20,457 bases of DNA from a virus. Below, in pieces: positions 12,275 through 19,699 of this stretch. Each line of letters begins with the position of its first letter. The first letter of the stretch is position 1. The notes under the pieces were generated by a model. The model saw only the letters and a list, made by a program, of their open reading frames with translations. It made no database searches and had not been told where the DNA came from. Both the position numbers and the translations under genes were made by a program. Where the stretch lies: IMG/VR virus record IMGVR_UViG_3300025652_000715, positions 1-20,457 of that record. One strand, given 5' to 3'.

Positions 12275-12302
12275 AAGACACGGGGAAGACCCCGTGTCTT
12301 TT
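12274..12302 (+). terminator. Strong rho-independent terminator
   Basis: A perfect 12-bp stem, AAAGACACGGGG (12274-12285) with CCCCGTGTCTTT (12290-12301), closes an AAGA loop and ends in a short T-run. It closes the long late unit that begins at 5100. Confidence 0.9.
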
Positions 12303-12323
12303 CAATGATAATGGAATACAATA

Positions 12324-12701
12324 ATGCATCTCACGGAACGAAATTTTATGTTATATGCAGCAAAGCATTACGATATGGCAAAAGCTGCATCTGAAGAAGA
12401 GTTTCTTGATGATGTTAAAAGATTCCAGTATTTGAAAAAACTATTCAAGCGCTATGATGAAGATAACGAACTTCGGGTCAGATTGATATTGAACCATATG
12501 ATCATTCTATATAATTGTTTCGGACCAGGAGCCACGCAGATGTTGTTTATGCGATTAGAAGAATACCATTCGTATTTGGCACCTTTTGTTATATTTCTAT
12601 CTTATATGCCTGATATCATATCATACGATGAAAAGACGATTCGTTCAAGCGAAATATCACTAGACACAAAAATAGTGCAAGAATTAAGGGCCCAATTATG
12701 A
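12324..12701 (+). CDS. Conserved T4-like marine phage protein (DUF7207-like)
   Basis: 125 residues, helical. The pattern MHLTERNFMLYAAKHYD, then a charged helix (FLDDVKRFQYLKKLFKRY), RVRLILNHMIILYNCFG (46-62) and a hydrophobic C-terminal half, belongs to a family conserved in T4-like marine phages that I believe is DUF7207. No membrane segment, active site or tag is visible. The ribosome site is weak (GGA about 10 bp upstream). It overlaps the next gene by four bases (ATGA), and the two are regular partners in related phages, so they probably act together. The role is unknown; its place at the end of the late block suggests assembly or virion-related use. Confidence 0.82.
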   Translation: MHLTERNFMLYAAKHYDMAKAASEEEFLDDVKRFQYLKKLFKRYDEDNELRVRLILNHMIILYNCFGPGATQMLFMRLEEYHSYLAPFVIFLSYMPDIISYDEKTIRSSEISLDTKIVQELRAQL

Positions 12702-13216
12702 TCGTCGATCTATTTCTAGTCTATCAATTTATTAAGCGTCTCGCTACACCATTTGATGAATGGCAAGCATACGATTTGGGCATCATCGATGAACGCGGCG
12801 AAATCCTGATAAAGCGTAAAGATATGACGATTGAACAGAGAAGCAATTGGGGTAAGTTTGATGTACTTGTCCTAAAGCTGAAAAGATTGCTTGAGAAGAT
12901 TCCTGGTGGTAGATCGCGTCTCGCATCATATGCAGCAGCGCTCTGGCTTATCAAAGAAGATGAAAATCGTGATGCTGATATGCTAACAGAAGAATTGATC
13001 GAAGACGAATTGAATCAACTCATTAATCAAATCGAAGAGCATTACAAAGTTGAAGAAGACGCACCAGCAAATGCCGCTGGTGGTGGCAATATTGCAGGCG
13101 TTGGAGTAGGTCCAGACGGTGAACCAGGATTCACATCGTCAGCTATGAATAAATATAAAAAACGAAACAAGAAAAAAGTGAAAAATTTTGTTGACATGAT
13201 CACTAAAATAAAGTAG
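12698..13216 (+). CDS. Conserved T4-like marine phage protein with Gly-rich linker
   Basis: 172 residues. The N-terminal 95 residues are helical and strongly conserved in related phages as I recall them: LVYQFIKRLATPFDEW (7-22), a Gly-Ile-Ile-Asp turn, LKRLLEKIPGGRSRLASY (61-78) and AALWLIKE. A very acidic helix follows (98-118), then a Gly/Ala-rich flexible linker (127-146, NIAGVGVGPDGEPG) and a highly basic tail (KKRNKKKVKNF). The architecture of globular domain, flexible linker and basic tail suits a protein that tethers nucleic acid or another virion part. Start overlaps the previous stop (ATGA). Function unknown; confidence is for the gene. Confidence 0.83.
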   Translation: MIVDLFLVYQFIKRLATPFDEWQAYDLGIIDERGEILIKRKDMTIEQRSNWGKFDVLVLKLKRLLEKIPGGRSRLASYAAALWLIKEDENRDADMLTEELIEDELNQLINQIEEHYKVEEDAPANAAGGGNIAGVGVGPDGEPGFTSSAMNKYKKRNKKKVKNFVDMITKIK

Positions 13217-13228
13217 GGGAATATACTC

Positions 13229-13540
13229 ATGTCCGAAGAATCACGAATAAATCTTATACCAGCAGAAGCTGTGAATGAACGCTTTGATAGAATCGAGAAA
13301 AAGATTGACAAGTTATCAGATGCGATGATCGCAATGGCTCGCACCGAAGAGAAACTCATTCAAATGCAAATAGATCGTGCCAACACACTTGACCGCCTAA
13401 ACCGTCACTCTGAGAAGATTGACGAACTTAATGATGATGTGAAAGAAAATTCAAGAGTGACGCAGAACATTACCAAGATAACTTGGATGATTGTGGCAGG
13501 TCTTGTTGCAGTCGCCACAAAAATGTTCATGGGCGTATAA
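13229..13540 (+). CDS. Coiled-coil protein with C-terminal membrane helix (XhlA/holin-like)
   Basis: 103 residues. Residues 13-80 show heptad-like spacing of Ile, Leu and Met with many charges (FDRIEKKIDKLSDAM; LDRLNRHSEKIDELNDDV), predicting a long coiled coil. Residues 84-101 (ITWMIVAGLVAVATKMF) form a single transmembrane helix at the very end. This layout matches haemolysin XhlA-type proteins, which assist holin-mediated lysis in some phages. It could also be a spanin-like or other membrane-anchored protein. The endolysin is 4.8 kb upstream, so lysis genes would be unlinked. AGGGGAA ribosome site. It is the last gene before the early promoter at 13547. Confidence 0.8.
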   Translation: MSEESRINLIPAEAVNERFDRIEKKIDKLSDAMIAMARTEEKLIQMQIDRANTLDRLNRHSEKIDELNDDVKENSRVTQNITKITWMIVAGLVAVATKMFMGV

Positions 13541-13546
13541 AACTAG

Positions 13547-13575
13547 TTGACATGGTAGCCTCATAAGTGTATAAT
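13547..13575 (+). promoter_or_regulatory. Consensus sigma70 promoter of the nucleotide-metabolism operon
   Basis: TTGACA (13547-13552) and TATAAT (13570-13575) are both perfect consensus hexamers with the ideal 17-bp spacer. Expected transcription start near 13582, 29 bp before the primase ATG. Host polymerase would use it immediately after infection, so the genes to its right are early. No perfect late octamer is seen between here and 19878. Confidence 0.92.
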
Positions 13576-13590
13576 GCTTATAACGCATTA
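13572..13590 (+). promoter_or_regulatory. Dyad overlapping -10 and start site, possible operator
   Basis: TAATGC (13572-13577) and GCATTA (13585-13590) form a perfect inverted repeat with a 7-bp spacer. It covers the end of the -10 hexamer and the expected start site, as an operator for a repressor dimer would. As RNA it could only form a short unstable hairpin. Inference from position and symmetry. Confidence 0.4.
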
Positions 13591-13610
13591 GAATACTATA
13601 AGAGGTTACT

Positions 13611-14657
13611 ATGAATCACATTGACTTGAAATACTGTGGTATATTATCAACACGACTCGATCAATACGAAATAAAACAGACTAATCCTTATGAAGCAAAC
13701 TTTAGATGCTTTATATGTGGCGATAGTAAGAAATCCTCGAATAAGAAACGTGGTTGGATGCTTGACAAGGGCAACAAGGCGTTTTATTATTGTCATAACT
13801 GTGGTTACTCAAAACCAATCGACTATTTTTTGAAGCATAATTTTTCATCTCTATATGATGAATATGTTACTGATATTATTCTTGAGAAGAAATCTCTAAA
13901 CAGATCACTGCCTAAGAAGAAAGACATAAAACCTCTTGACAAGCTTGTTATGGCTCAGCCTAAATTCACGAGTAAATCGTCACCTCTGAGTCGCATCAAA
14001 AAAGTATCATCATTACCTGCATCTCATCCAGTGAAACAATATGTAGAGAATCGTAAGATACCTGCAAAACATCACTATCGATTGTACTATGCTCCAAAGT
14101 TCAATAAGTGGGTCAATAGTATCATACCCAAAAAACTAGATGACACTTATGATGAACCTCGTCTTGTCATACCTTTGATTGATAAGAATGATACGATGTT
14201 CGGCTTTGCTGGCAGGTCGTTTAAACCTAAGTCTTCTCTACGCTATATATCTATTATGATAGACGATACGCAATCAAAGATTTTTGGTTTAGACACTGTT
14301 GATTTTGATAAGAAGTATTATGTTGTTGAAGGTCAAATTGATAGTCTATTTTTGACAAATGCAGTTGCGATGGCTGGTGCTGACGGCAATACACGCGCAT
14401 TAGAATCACTTGATAACGCAGTATTTATGTTCGACAATGAACCCAGAAATATTGAGATTGTGCATCGTATGGAGAAAGTTATTGAACGTGGTAATAAGAT
14501 TGTCATACTACCAAGCTCAGTTTCAAAGTATGGAAAAGATATAAATGAAATGGTGTTGAACGGTTTACGAACGGCAGATATAGAGTTGCTACTTGATAAT
14601 AACACATATTCAGGTCTAGAAGCAAAGCTTGCATTAACGATATGGAAGAGGGTCTAA
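13611..14657 (+). CDS. 61: DNA primase, T4 gp61-like
   Basis: 348 residues, matching T4 gp61 (about 342). The N-terminal zinc finger has CFIC (33-36) and CHNC (61-64), which in primases reads the template. The TOPRIM catalytic core has VVEGQIDSLF (238-247, the E-G box with Glu240), MFDNEPRN (273-280, Asp275) and the KDINEM box (309-314), as in gp61. The enzyme makes RNA primers for lagging-strand synthesis together with the gp41 helicase, which is not in this window. AAGAGG ribosome site. First gene behind a perfect sigma70 promoter. Its stop overlaps the next start by one base (TAATG). Primase ahead of nucleotide synthesis genes makes one early replication unit. Confidence 0.95.
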   Translation: MNHIDLKYCGILSTRLDQYEIKQTNPYEANFRCFICGDSKKSSNKKRGWMLDKGNKAFYYCHNCGYSKPIDYFLKHNFSSLYDEYVTDIILEKKSLNRSLPKKKDIKPLDKLVMAQPKFTSKSSPLSRIKKVSSLPASHPVKQYVENRKIPAKHHYRLYYAPKFNKWVNSIIPKKLDDTYDEPRLVIPLIDKNDTMFGFAGRSFKPKSSLRYISIMIDDTQSKIFGLDTVDFDKKYYVVEGQIDSLFLTNAVAMAGADGNTRALESLDNAVFMFDNEPRNIEIVHRMEKVIERGNKIVILPSSVSKYGKDINEMVLNGLRTADIELLLDNNTYSGLEAKLALTIWKRV

Positions 14658-15139
14658 TGAGTATTAACGCGATTTTAGCCATGGATAACAACATTGGAAT
14701 TGGTCATGAAAACGATTTGCCATGGCCACGCAATAGAAAAGATATGAAATGGTTTCGCGAATGTACGATAGGTAATGTAGTTGTCATGGGTCGCAATACA
14801 TGGGAGTCGTTTGGATCAAAGTCTTTACCAAATCGTATAAATGTAGTAGTTACCAATAGAGAAGTCGAAGGTGATCCTGATGATGTCGTCTCAGGGGATT
14901 TAGATGGTATTCTAGAACTTATCGGGCACAAATATCCACAGCTAGATATTTTCGTCATTGGGGGTGCCAACATATATAGACAGGCTCTACCTTTCTGCGA
15001 TAAACTTTATGTTACACGCATAAATGGTGTTTACAAGTGTGACACTTTCATGTATAATCAAGACTTCGATGGTTTTGATGTGCAGGAATATATTGATTCG
15101 AATCAGGATTTAACAATACAGATTAGGAGTAGATCATGA
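14657..15139 (+). CDS. frd: Dihydrofolate reductase
   Basis: 160 residues from ATG 14657. It reduces dihydrofolate to tetrahydrofolate with NADPH, regenerating the cofactor used by the thymidylate synthase downstream. Visible marks: INAILAMDNNIGIGHENDLP (3-22, substrate and loop region), Asp29 in RKDMKWF (catalytic acid), VVVMGRNTWESFG (41-53, NADPH site), LPNRINVVVTN and the FVIGGANIYRQAL box. An in-frame ATG at 14642 would add MEEGL but lies inside the primase; the GAAGAGGGT ribosome site supports 14657. Overlaps both neighbours by 1 and 4 bases. Order frd then td, as in T4, though a small gene is inserted between them here. Confidence 0.95.
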   Translation: MSINAILAMDNNIGIGHENDLPWPRNRKDMKWFRECTIGNVVVMGRNTWESFGSKSLPNRINVVVTNREVEGDPDDVVSGDLDGILELIGHKYPQLDIFVIGGANIYRQALPFCDKLYVTRINGVYKCDTFMYNQDFDGFDVQEYIDSNQDLTIQIRSRS

Positions 15140-15363
15140 CTGATCTTTTTGTAGAATGCAGTTGTGTATCACGATACAGCATAGAACCACAAGATAGTGA
15201 TTATGCTCTCTACTATGGGCGTTGCAGGCATCGTCATGGATACAATCTTGTTACTATGGTAGATCCAGCTTTTAACTTTGAGCTACGTCATATAGAAAAA
15301 CTAATTAATCTCGGTGATAAAGAATATGAAAAAAATCCAGATGGAGGACATTTAGCGGAATGA
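15136..15363 (+). CDS. Small Cys/His-containing protein, unknown function
   Basis: 75 residues between dihydrofolate reductase and thymidylate synthase, joined to both by four-base overlaps (ATGA), with an AGGAG site before the start. Composition is mixed; CSC (8-10) and CRHRH (30-34) could form a metal site, but there are only three cysteines and the pattern matches no family I know. The C-terminal half is charged and helical (FELRHIEKLINLGDKEYEKN). Its tight embedding in the folate/thymidylate cassette suggests regular co-expression; a direct link to that pathway is not shown. No homologue recognised. Confidence 0.75.
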   Translation: MTDLFVECSCVSRYSIEPQDSDYALYYGRCRHRHGYNLVTMVDPAFNFELRHIEKLINLGDKEYEKNPDGGHLAE

Positions 15364-16238
15364 AGCAATATCTTGATGCATTGACCCATGTACTAGAGAA
15401 CGGTGAAGATGTAAGTGATAGAACTGGCATAGGCACCAGAAGTATTTTTGGTTATCAGATGCGTTTTGACTTGACAAAAGGCTTTCCTGCTGTTACAACT
15501 AAGAAGCTTGCTTGGCGTAGTGTCGTAGGCGAATTACTTTGGTTTCTAGAAGGTAGCACAGATGAACGCAGACTAGCAGAAATTACATACGATAAAGATC
15601 GAACGGAACTGACAGAAAAGAATACTATCTGGACTGCGAATGCTGACAATCAAGCGAAAGCCCTTGGCTATGTAAATACTGATTTTATGAAGCAACTTGG
15701 ACCAGTATATGGTCATCAATGGAGAAGCTTTGATGCACTTGGTGACAACACTTTAGGTAAGGTTGATCAAATCGAATGGCTTATAAACGAAATCAAAACC
15801 AATCCAGATAGTCGTAGACTTATCTTATCAGCATGGAATCCTAATCAGTTGCATATGATGGCTCTACCGCCATGTCATACACTTGCACAATTCAAAGTAA
15901 ACAATGGTAAATTGTCTTGTCAGTTGTATCAAAGAAGTGCGGATATGTTTTTGGGCGTCCCGTTTAATATAGCATCTTATAGTCTTTTGACACATATGTT
16001 ATCACAAATATGTGACCTAGAAGTCGCAGATTTAGTGTGGGTCGGGGGTGACGTTCATATATATAGTAATCATATGGAACAAGTAATTTCTCAAATACAA
16101 AGAGAACCTCTTGGTCTTCCTACATTAGAAATGCCCAAGTTTACATCACTAGAAGAGATTTTGACTTCTAGTGTAAAAGATTATGTTTTGCGTGACTACG
16201 ATTCCATGGAATCAATCAAGGCGCCAATGGCAGTATAA
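15360..16238 (+). CDS. td: Thymidylate synthase (ThyA type)
   Basis: 292 residues. It methylates dUMP to dTMP using methylene-tetrahydrofolate. The catalytic cysteine is C172 in ALPPCHTLAQF. RTGIGTRSIFGYQ (21-33) with Arg21 binds the substrate phosphate, SRRLILSAWNP (151-161) supplies the phosphate arginines from the other subunit, and QRSADMFLGVPFNIASY is the dUMP-binding signature. Length and order match classical ThyA. No intron or endonuclease insertion interrupts it, unlike td in T4. The product feeds thymidine to phage DNA together with the dCMP deaminase downstream. The C-terminus (KAPMAV) ends with Ala-Val as in many ThyA proteins. Start overlaps previous stop (ATGA). Confidence 0.97.
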   Translation: MKQYLDALTHVLENGEDVSDRTGIGTRSIFGYQMRFDLTKGFPAVTTKKLAWRSVVGELLWFLEGSTDERRLAEITYDKDRTELTEKNTIWTANADNQAKALGYVNTDFMKQLGPVYGHQWRSFDALGDNTLGKVDQIEWLINEIKTNPDSRRLILSAWNPNQLHMMALPPCHTLAQFKVNNGKLSCQLYQRSADMFLGVPFNIASYSLLTHMLSQICDLEVADLVWVGGDVHIYSNHMEQVISQIQREPLGLPTLEMPKFTSLEEILTSSVKDYVLRDYDSMESIKAPMAV

Positions 16239-16255
16239 AAATAAAGAGGTAATAA

Positions 16256-17227
16256 ATGCTATTCGAAGAACAAATTTCAAGAAAACCAGACTTATATCCA
16301 CAAGCGAAGAAATTCGTAGACGCAATCTGGCAAGGTTTCTGGACACCAGATGAATTCAATTTCCGCTCTGATTACTCGCAATATAAATCAGATTTGACGC
16401 CCGAAGAGCAAGAAGTGATTGTTCGTGCTCTATCAGCTATTGGTCAAATCGAAGTTGCAGTGAAAACATTTTGGGCTAATCTAGGCGACAATCTACCTCA
16501 TCCGTCGCTGCGTGATCTTGGTTACGCAATGGGAAACTCAGAAGTTATTCACAATCTTGCATACGAAAAACTACTTGACGTTCTACACCTAACTGACGTG
16601 TTCGAGAAGAATATGCAAGAAGAAGTAATCAAAGGTCGTGTCAACTATCTTCGAAAGTATCTAAAGAAAGCATATAAGAACAAAGAGAAGCAGTACATCT
16701 ACTCCATCATCCTCTTTACATTGTTTGTAGAGAATGTTTCATTGTTCAGCCAGTTCTATATCATCATGCACTTCAATCGCAACAAATCTGTTTTGAAAGA
16801 TTGTGCGCAGCAAGTCCAGTACACTCGCAACGAAGAAATGCTTCATGCACAAGTAGGCATCTGGCTTATCAACACGATGCGCCAAGAATATCCTGAAATG
16901 TTTGACGCAGAACTAGAAGCCCGTGTAAAAGAAGAGATTGTTGCATCGCTTGAAGCTGAGGGTAAAGTGATTGATTGGATCATGGGTAACTACTCTACAG
17001 AAGGTCTGAGCGCAAACATTTTGAAGTCATTTATCGCAAAGCGTATGAAAGAGTCTATTGAAGCAATCGGTTTTGATTCTAGTGGTATTGAATACGATCA
17101 ACATCACATTAATCAGACTTACTGGTTTGACGAAGAATTGCATGGACAAAACATGACTGATTTCTTCCAGAAGAGACCTGTCGAATATGCTAAGGGTACA
17201 GGCATCACGGCTGAAGACCTTTTTTAA
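16256..17227 (+). CDS. nrdB: Ribonucleotide reductase small subunit (class I)
   Basis: 323 residues. It carries the di-iron/tyrosyl radical cofactor for ribonucleotide reductase. Metal ligands are visible: Glu66 (IGQIEVAVKTF; an acidic position equivalent to Asp84 in E. coli R2), Glu96 and His99 in SEVIHNLAY, Glu159 (FVENVSLFSQF), and Glu194 and His197 in RNEEMLHAQ. Tyr103, four residues after His99, is the radical tyrosine, so this is a tyrosyl-radical type rather than the Phe-bearing class Ic. The C-terminal tail, needed to dock the large subunit, is present (ITAEDLF). Ribosome site AGAGG before ATG. Precedes the large subunit, the reverse of the T4 order (nrdA then nrdB). Confidence 0.96.
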   Translation: MLFEEQISRKPDLYPQAKKFVDAIWQGFWTPDEFNFRSDYSQYKSDLTPEEQEVIVRALSAIGQIEVAVKTFWANLGDNLPHPSLRDLGYAMGNSEVIHNLAYEKLLDVLHLTDVFEKNMQEEVIKGRVNYLRKYLKKAYKNKEKQYIYSIILFTLFVENVSLFSQFYIIMHFNRNKSVLKDCAQQVQYTRNEEMLHAQVGIWLINTMRQEYPEMFDAELEARVKEEIVASLEAEGKVIDWIMGNYSTEGLSANILKSFIAKRMKESIEAIGFDSSGIEYDQHHINQTYWFDEELHGQNMTDFFQKRPVEYAKGTGITAEDLF

Positions 17228-17242
17228 TAGGAGAAATAACTT

Positions 17243-18901
17243 ATGATCGATACTAAAAATAACTGGTGGTGGGCAAACGAAGACTCGCGTTTGTTTCTAT
17301 CCCGCGGATACATTGATGGTAATATGACGGTGGAAGAAAGAGTCCGCGAAATTGCAAAAGAAGCTGAACGCATTCTTGACATTGAAGGCTTTGCTGACAA
17401 ATTCTATCACTATATGAGTCGAGGATACTACTCTCTATCTTCTCCAGTTTGGAGCAACTTTGGTACTAAGAAAGGTCTACCTATCTCTTGTAACGGCGTT
17501 TGGATTGATGATTCAGTAGAGTCCATTCTTGAGAAAGTTGCAGAAGTTGGTATGCAGACGAAGATGGGCGCAGGCACATCTGCATATCTTGGTGCTATTC
17601 GTCCACGTGGTTCGTCAATTGCATCTGGTGGAAAGGCAGACGGTCCAGTACATTATGCTAATATGTTTGAGACGACTGTTGATGTGATCTCACAGGGCAA
17701 TGTTCGTCGCGGTTCTATGGCTGTTTATCTTGATGTAGAGTCGCCAGATATCACTGAGTTTCTTGAAATTCGCGAAGTTGGCTCTGAGATTCAAAATCTT
17801 TCAATCGGTGTTTCTGTTGGAGATAGATGGATGCAAGAAATGATTGAAGGCGACACAGAGAAGCGTGGCATTTGGGCTCGCATTCTTCGTAAGCGCAAAG
17901 AGACAGGTTATCCATACATCTTCTTCAAAGACACTGTGAACAACAATAAACCACAAGTGCTAAAGGACAAAGATCGCACAATTTGGGCATCTAATCTATG
18001 CTCAGAAATCGCTCTTCCTTCAAATCACGACGAATCATTCGTATGTAATCTGGCGTCTATGAATGCTCTTATGTTCGATGAATGGCAGCATACAGATGCA
18101 GTTGAAACGATGATTTATTTCCTTGATGCTGTCATGGAAGAATATATCACGAAGCTTGAAGGCAACAAGTTTATGCAGTCTTCTTACAACTTTGCGAAGC
18201 GTTGGAGAGCATTAGGTCTAGGTATTCTTGGATGGCATTCTTATCTACAGTCAAAGAAAATTTCTTTCGAGTCTTTCGCAGCGCAGATGGAAACTGTCAA
18301 AGTCTCTAAATTTATTGATGATCATTCTATGGCTGCAACGAAAGAGCTTGCAGAAGAGTATGGTGAACCAGAAGGTATGCTTGGATATGGGCAGAGAAAT
18401 CTTACTCGCACTGCGATTGCACCTACGACATCATCTAGCTTCATTCTCGGTCAAGTATCACCTACGATTGAACCTCTTGCAAGTAATTACTTCACTAAAG
18501 ACCTCGCAAAAGGTAAGTTCACATATAAGAATCCATTCCTAAAAGCTTTGCTTGAAGAGAAGGGTCGCGATGATTTTGACACATGGGAGAACATTCTAAA
18601 GCATGGTGGTTCTGTTCAACATCTTGAATTCTTAGATCAAAATGAAAAAGACATATTTAAAACGTTCTCTGAAATAACTCCACTGACAGTTGTTCAACAA
18701 GCGGCCGCCCGTCAGAAGTATATTGATCAAGCACAGTCTCTAAACTTGATGATACATCCCGATGTTTCAGCAAAGGATGTGAACGCGCTTATTATCGAAG
18801 GTTGGAGAATGGGGATTAAAACATTTTATTATCAACGCTCAGCTAATCCAGCACAAGAACTTGTAAGAGACATAATGAATTGTAGTGTTTGCGAGGGCTA
18901 G
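17243..18901 (+). CDS. nrdA: Ribonucleotide reductase large subunit, short form without ATP cone
   Basis: 552 residues against about 750 for T4 or E. coli NrdA. It reduces ribonucleotides to deoxyribonucleotides. All catalytic residues are here: C83 (LPISCNG) and C268 (SFVCNL) as the redox pair, N251, C253 and E255 in NLCSE (radical cysteine), tandem Y529-Y530 (FYYQRS) for radical transfer, and a C-terminal C547-x-x-C550 for re-reduction by thioredoxin or glutaredoxin. The N-terminal ATP-cone domain (about 90 residues or more in other phages), which shuts the enzyme down with dATP, is absent: the protein starts directly with the reductase fold (NWWWANEDSRLFLSRGYI). AGGAGAA ribosome site 9-10 bp before ATG. 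Other trims lie within the family's loops. Confidence 0.95.
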   Translation: MIDTKNNWWWANEDSRLFLSRGYIDGNMTVEERVREIAKEAERILDIEGFADKFYHYMSRGYYSLSSPVWSNFGTKKGLPISCNGVWIDDSVESILEKVAEVGMQTKMGAGTSAYLGAIRPRGSSIASGGKADGPVHYANMFETTVDVISQGNVRRGSMAVYLDVESPDITEFLEIREVGSEIQNLSIGVSVGDRWMQEMIEGDTEKRGIWARILRKRKETGYPYIFFKDTVNNNKPQVLKDKDRTIWASNLCSEIALPSNHDESFVCNLASMNALMFDEWQHTDAVETMIYFLDAVMEEYITKLEGNKFMQSSYNFAKRWRALGLGILGWHSYLQSKKISFESFAAQMETVKVSKFIDDHSMAATKELAEEYGEPEGMLGYGQRNLTRTAIAPTTSSSFILGQVSPTIEPLASNYFTKDLAKGKFTYKNPFLKALLEEKGRDDFDTWENILKHGGSVQHLEFLDQNEKDIFKTFSEITPLTVVQQAAARQKYIDQAQSLNLMIHPDVSAKDVNALIIEGWRMGIKTFYYQRSANPAQELVRDIMNCSVCEG

Positions 18902-18906
18902 GGCTA

Positions 18907-19338
18907 GTGTTAGTGAATAAGTGGCAAGAAGCATACATGGACACGGCAGAGCGTTTCGGCGCTCTGTCTACTGCCAATAGGCTTAAAGTTGGAGCAATCG
19001 CAGTTAAAGACAATCGTATCATCTCAATTGGATATAATGGTATGCCTTCCGGTTGGGATAACGTTTGTGAGTGGACTGTCGAAGATGCTATGGGTTATGA
19101 CACTGGAAAGACTAAACCAGAAGTCATACACGCAGAATCAAATTGCATCGCAAAACTTGCAGGTTCACACGAGAGTGGTAGAGGTGCAGAAATGTATGTG
19201 ACACATGCTCCTTGCATTGAATGTGCAAAACAGATATATAGTGCAGGTATATCGAAAGTATACTATAGAGAAACATATAGATCGAAAGATGGTCTAGAAT
19301 TCTTGCAAAAATGTAGAATAGAGGTAGAGCAGATATGA
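18907..19338 (+). CDS. cd: Deoxycytidylate (dCMP) deaminase
   Basis: About 143 residues. It converts dCMP to dUMP, substrate for the thymidylate synthase upstream, so the cassette can turn host DNA bases into dTTP. The zinc site is HAESN (His and the catalytic Glu) plus PCIEC (two Cys). The N-terminal domain has RLKVGAIAVKDNRIISIGYN, typical of the family. Start is uncertain: GTG at 18907 has GAGGG nine bases upstream; GTG at 18913 (beginning with NKWQEAYMD) has AGGG nine bases upstream. A TTG further up, inside the reductase gene, has no ribosome site. The stop overlaps the zinc-ribbon start (ATGA). Compared with T4 Cd (193 residues) it is short, close to bacterial and cyanophage forms. Confidence 0.93.
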   Translation: MLVNKWQEAYMDTAERFGALSTANRLKVGAIAVKDNRIISIGYNGMPSGWDNVCEWTVEDAMGYDTGKTKPEVIHAESNCIAKLAGSHESGRGAEMYVTHAPCIECAKQIYSAGISKVYYRETYRSKDGLEFLQKCRIEVEQI

Positions 19339-19502
19339 GTTATAGATTTCACGAACATTGTCAATATTGTGACACTGAGTATGTTGTAGAATTTGAAAGC
19401 GAAGATGGTGAGTTAATGCATTGCCCATCATGTGGTGAAGAGATTCCTGAATTCGAAGAAGATGAAGTTTATCTTGACGAAGACGGTGAATGGGAAGAGT
19501 GA
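19335..19502 (+). CDS. 55-residue zinc-ribbon protein with acidic tail
   Basis: A 55-codon frame starts with the ATG overlapping the deaminase stop (ATGA) and ends with TGA at 19500-19502. The protein begins MSYRFHEHCQYCDTEYVV and has two CxxC pairs: C9/C12 and C30/C33 (MHCPSCGEE), a classical zinc ribbon. The last 20 residues are nearly all Glu and Asp (FEEDEVYLDEDGEWEE). Ribbons with acidic tails often contact RNA polymerase or other nucleic-acid machinery; in phages such small proteins are frequent and mostly uncharacterised. Overlap on both sides with coding genes and the intact double CxxC pattern support it as real. Confidence 0.83.
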   Translation: MSYRFHEHCQYCDTEYVVEFESEDGELMHCPSCGEEIPEFEEDEVYLDEDGEWEE

Positions 19503-19503
19503 T

Positions 19504-19698
19504 ATGTACAACAAAATGTTCGAATTGCATCCAGATGACATCGAACTGATAGAAGGTGCGCTTAATAAAAGACTTGCGGAACTATGTGCAGAAAACGGAG
19601 TGAGCGAAGACATAAAAAGTATCACTGACTTACTGGGAAGACTTCATTATCAGAAAGTTTGGTACAGACCTAAGAGTGATCAATATGTCGGAGGATAA
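19504..19698 (+). CDS. Small acidic protein, unknown function
   Basis: 64 residues from ATG 19504 (MYNKMFELHPDDIELIEGAL), one base after the zinc-ribbon stop, with GGAAGAG just upstream. An in-frame Met at 19516 is an alternative start. The protein is a helical, acidic segment (ELIEGALNKRLAELCAENG) followed by a more hydrophobic, basic region (LLGRLHYQKVWYRPKSDQY). I recall short proteins with this helix-loop-helix style next to nucleotide genes in related phages but know no function. The stop TAA overlaps the ribosome site of the next gene. Confidence 0.75.
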   Translation: MYNKMFELHPDDIELIEGALNKRLAELCAENGVSEDIKSITDLLGRLHYQKVWYRPKSDQYVGG

Positions 19699-19699
19699 A

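Noticed and set aside
13573-13580. MotA-box-like AATGCTTA with TACTAT 13 bp downstream (T4 middle promoter)
   Set aside because: A start from it would fall at about 13606, after the AAGAGG ribosome site, leaving primase untranslatable; the perfect sigma70 promoter explains the region.
18228-18542. + strand frame of 104 codons inside the large reductase subunit
   Set aside because: It overlaps conserved reductase sequence in the wrong frame; Leu/Ser-rich composition is typical of a shifted frame.
15360-18901. Introns, inteins or homing insertions in td, nrdB or nrdA
   Set aside because: All three frames are continuous with motifs at normal spacing; no insertion is seen.
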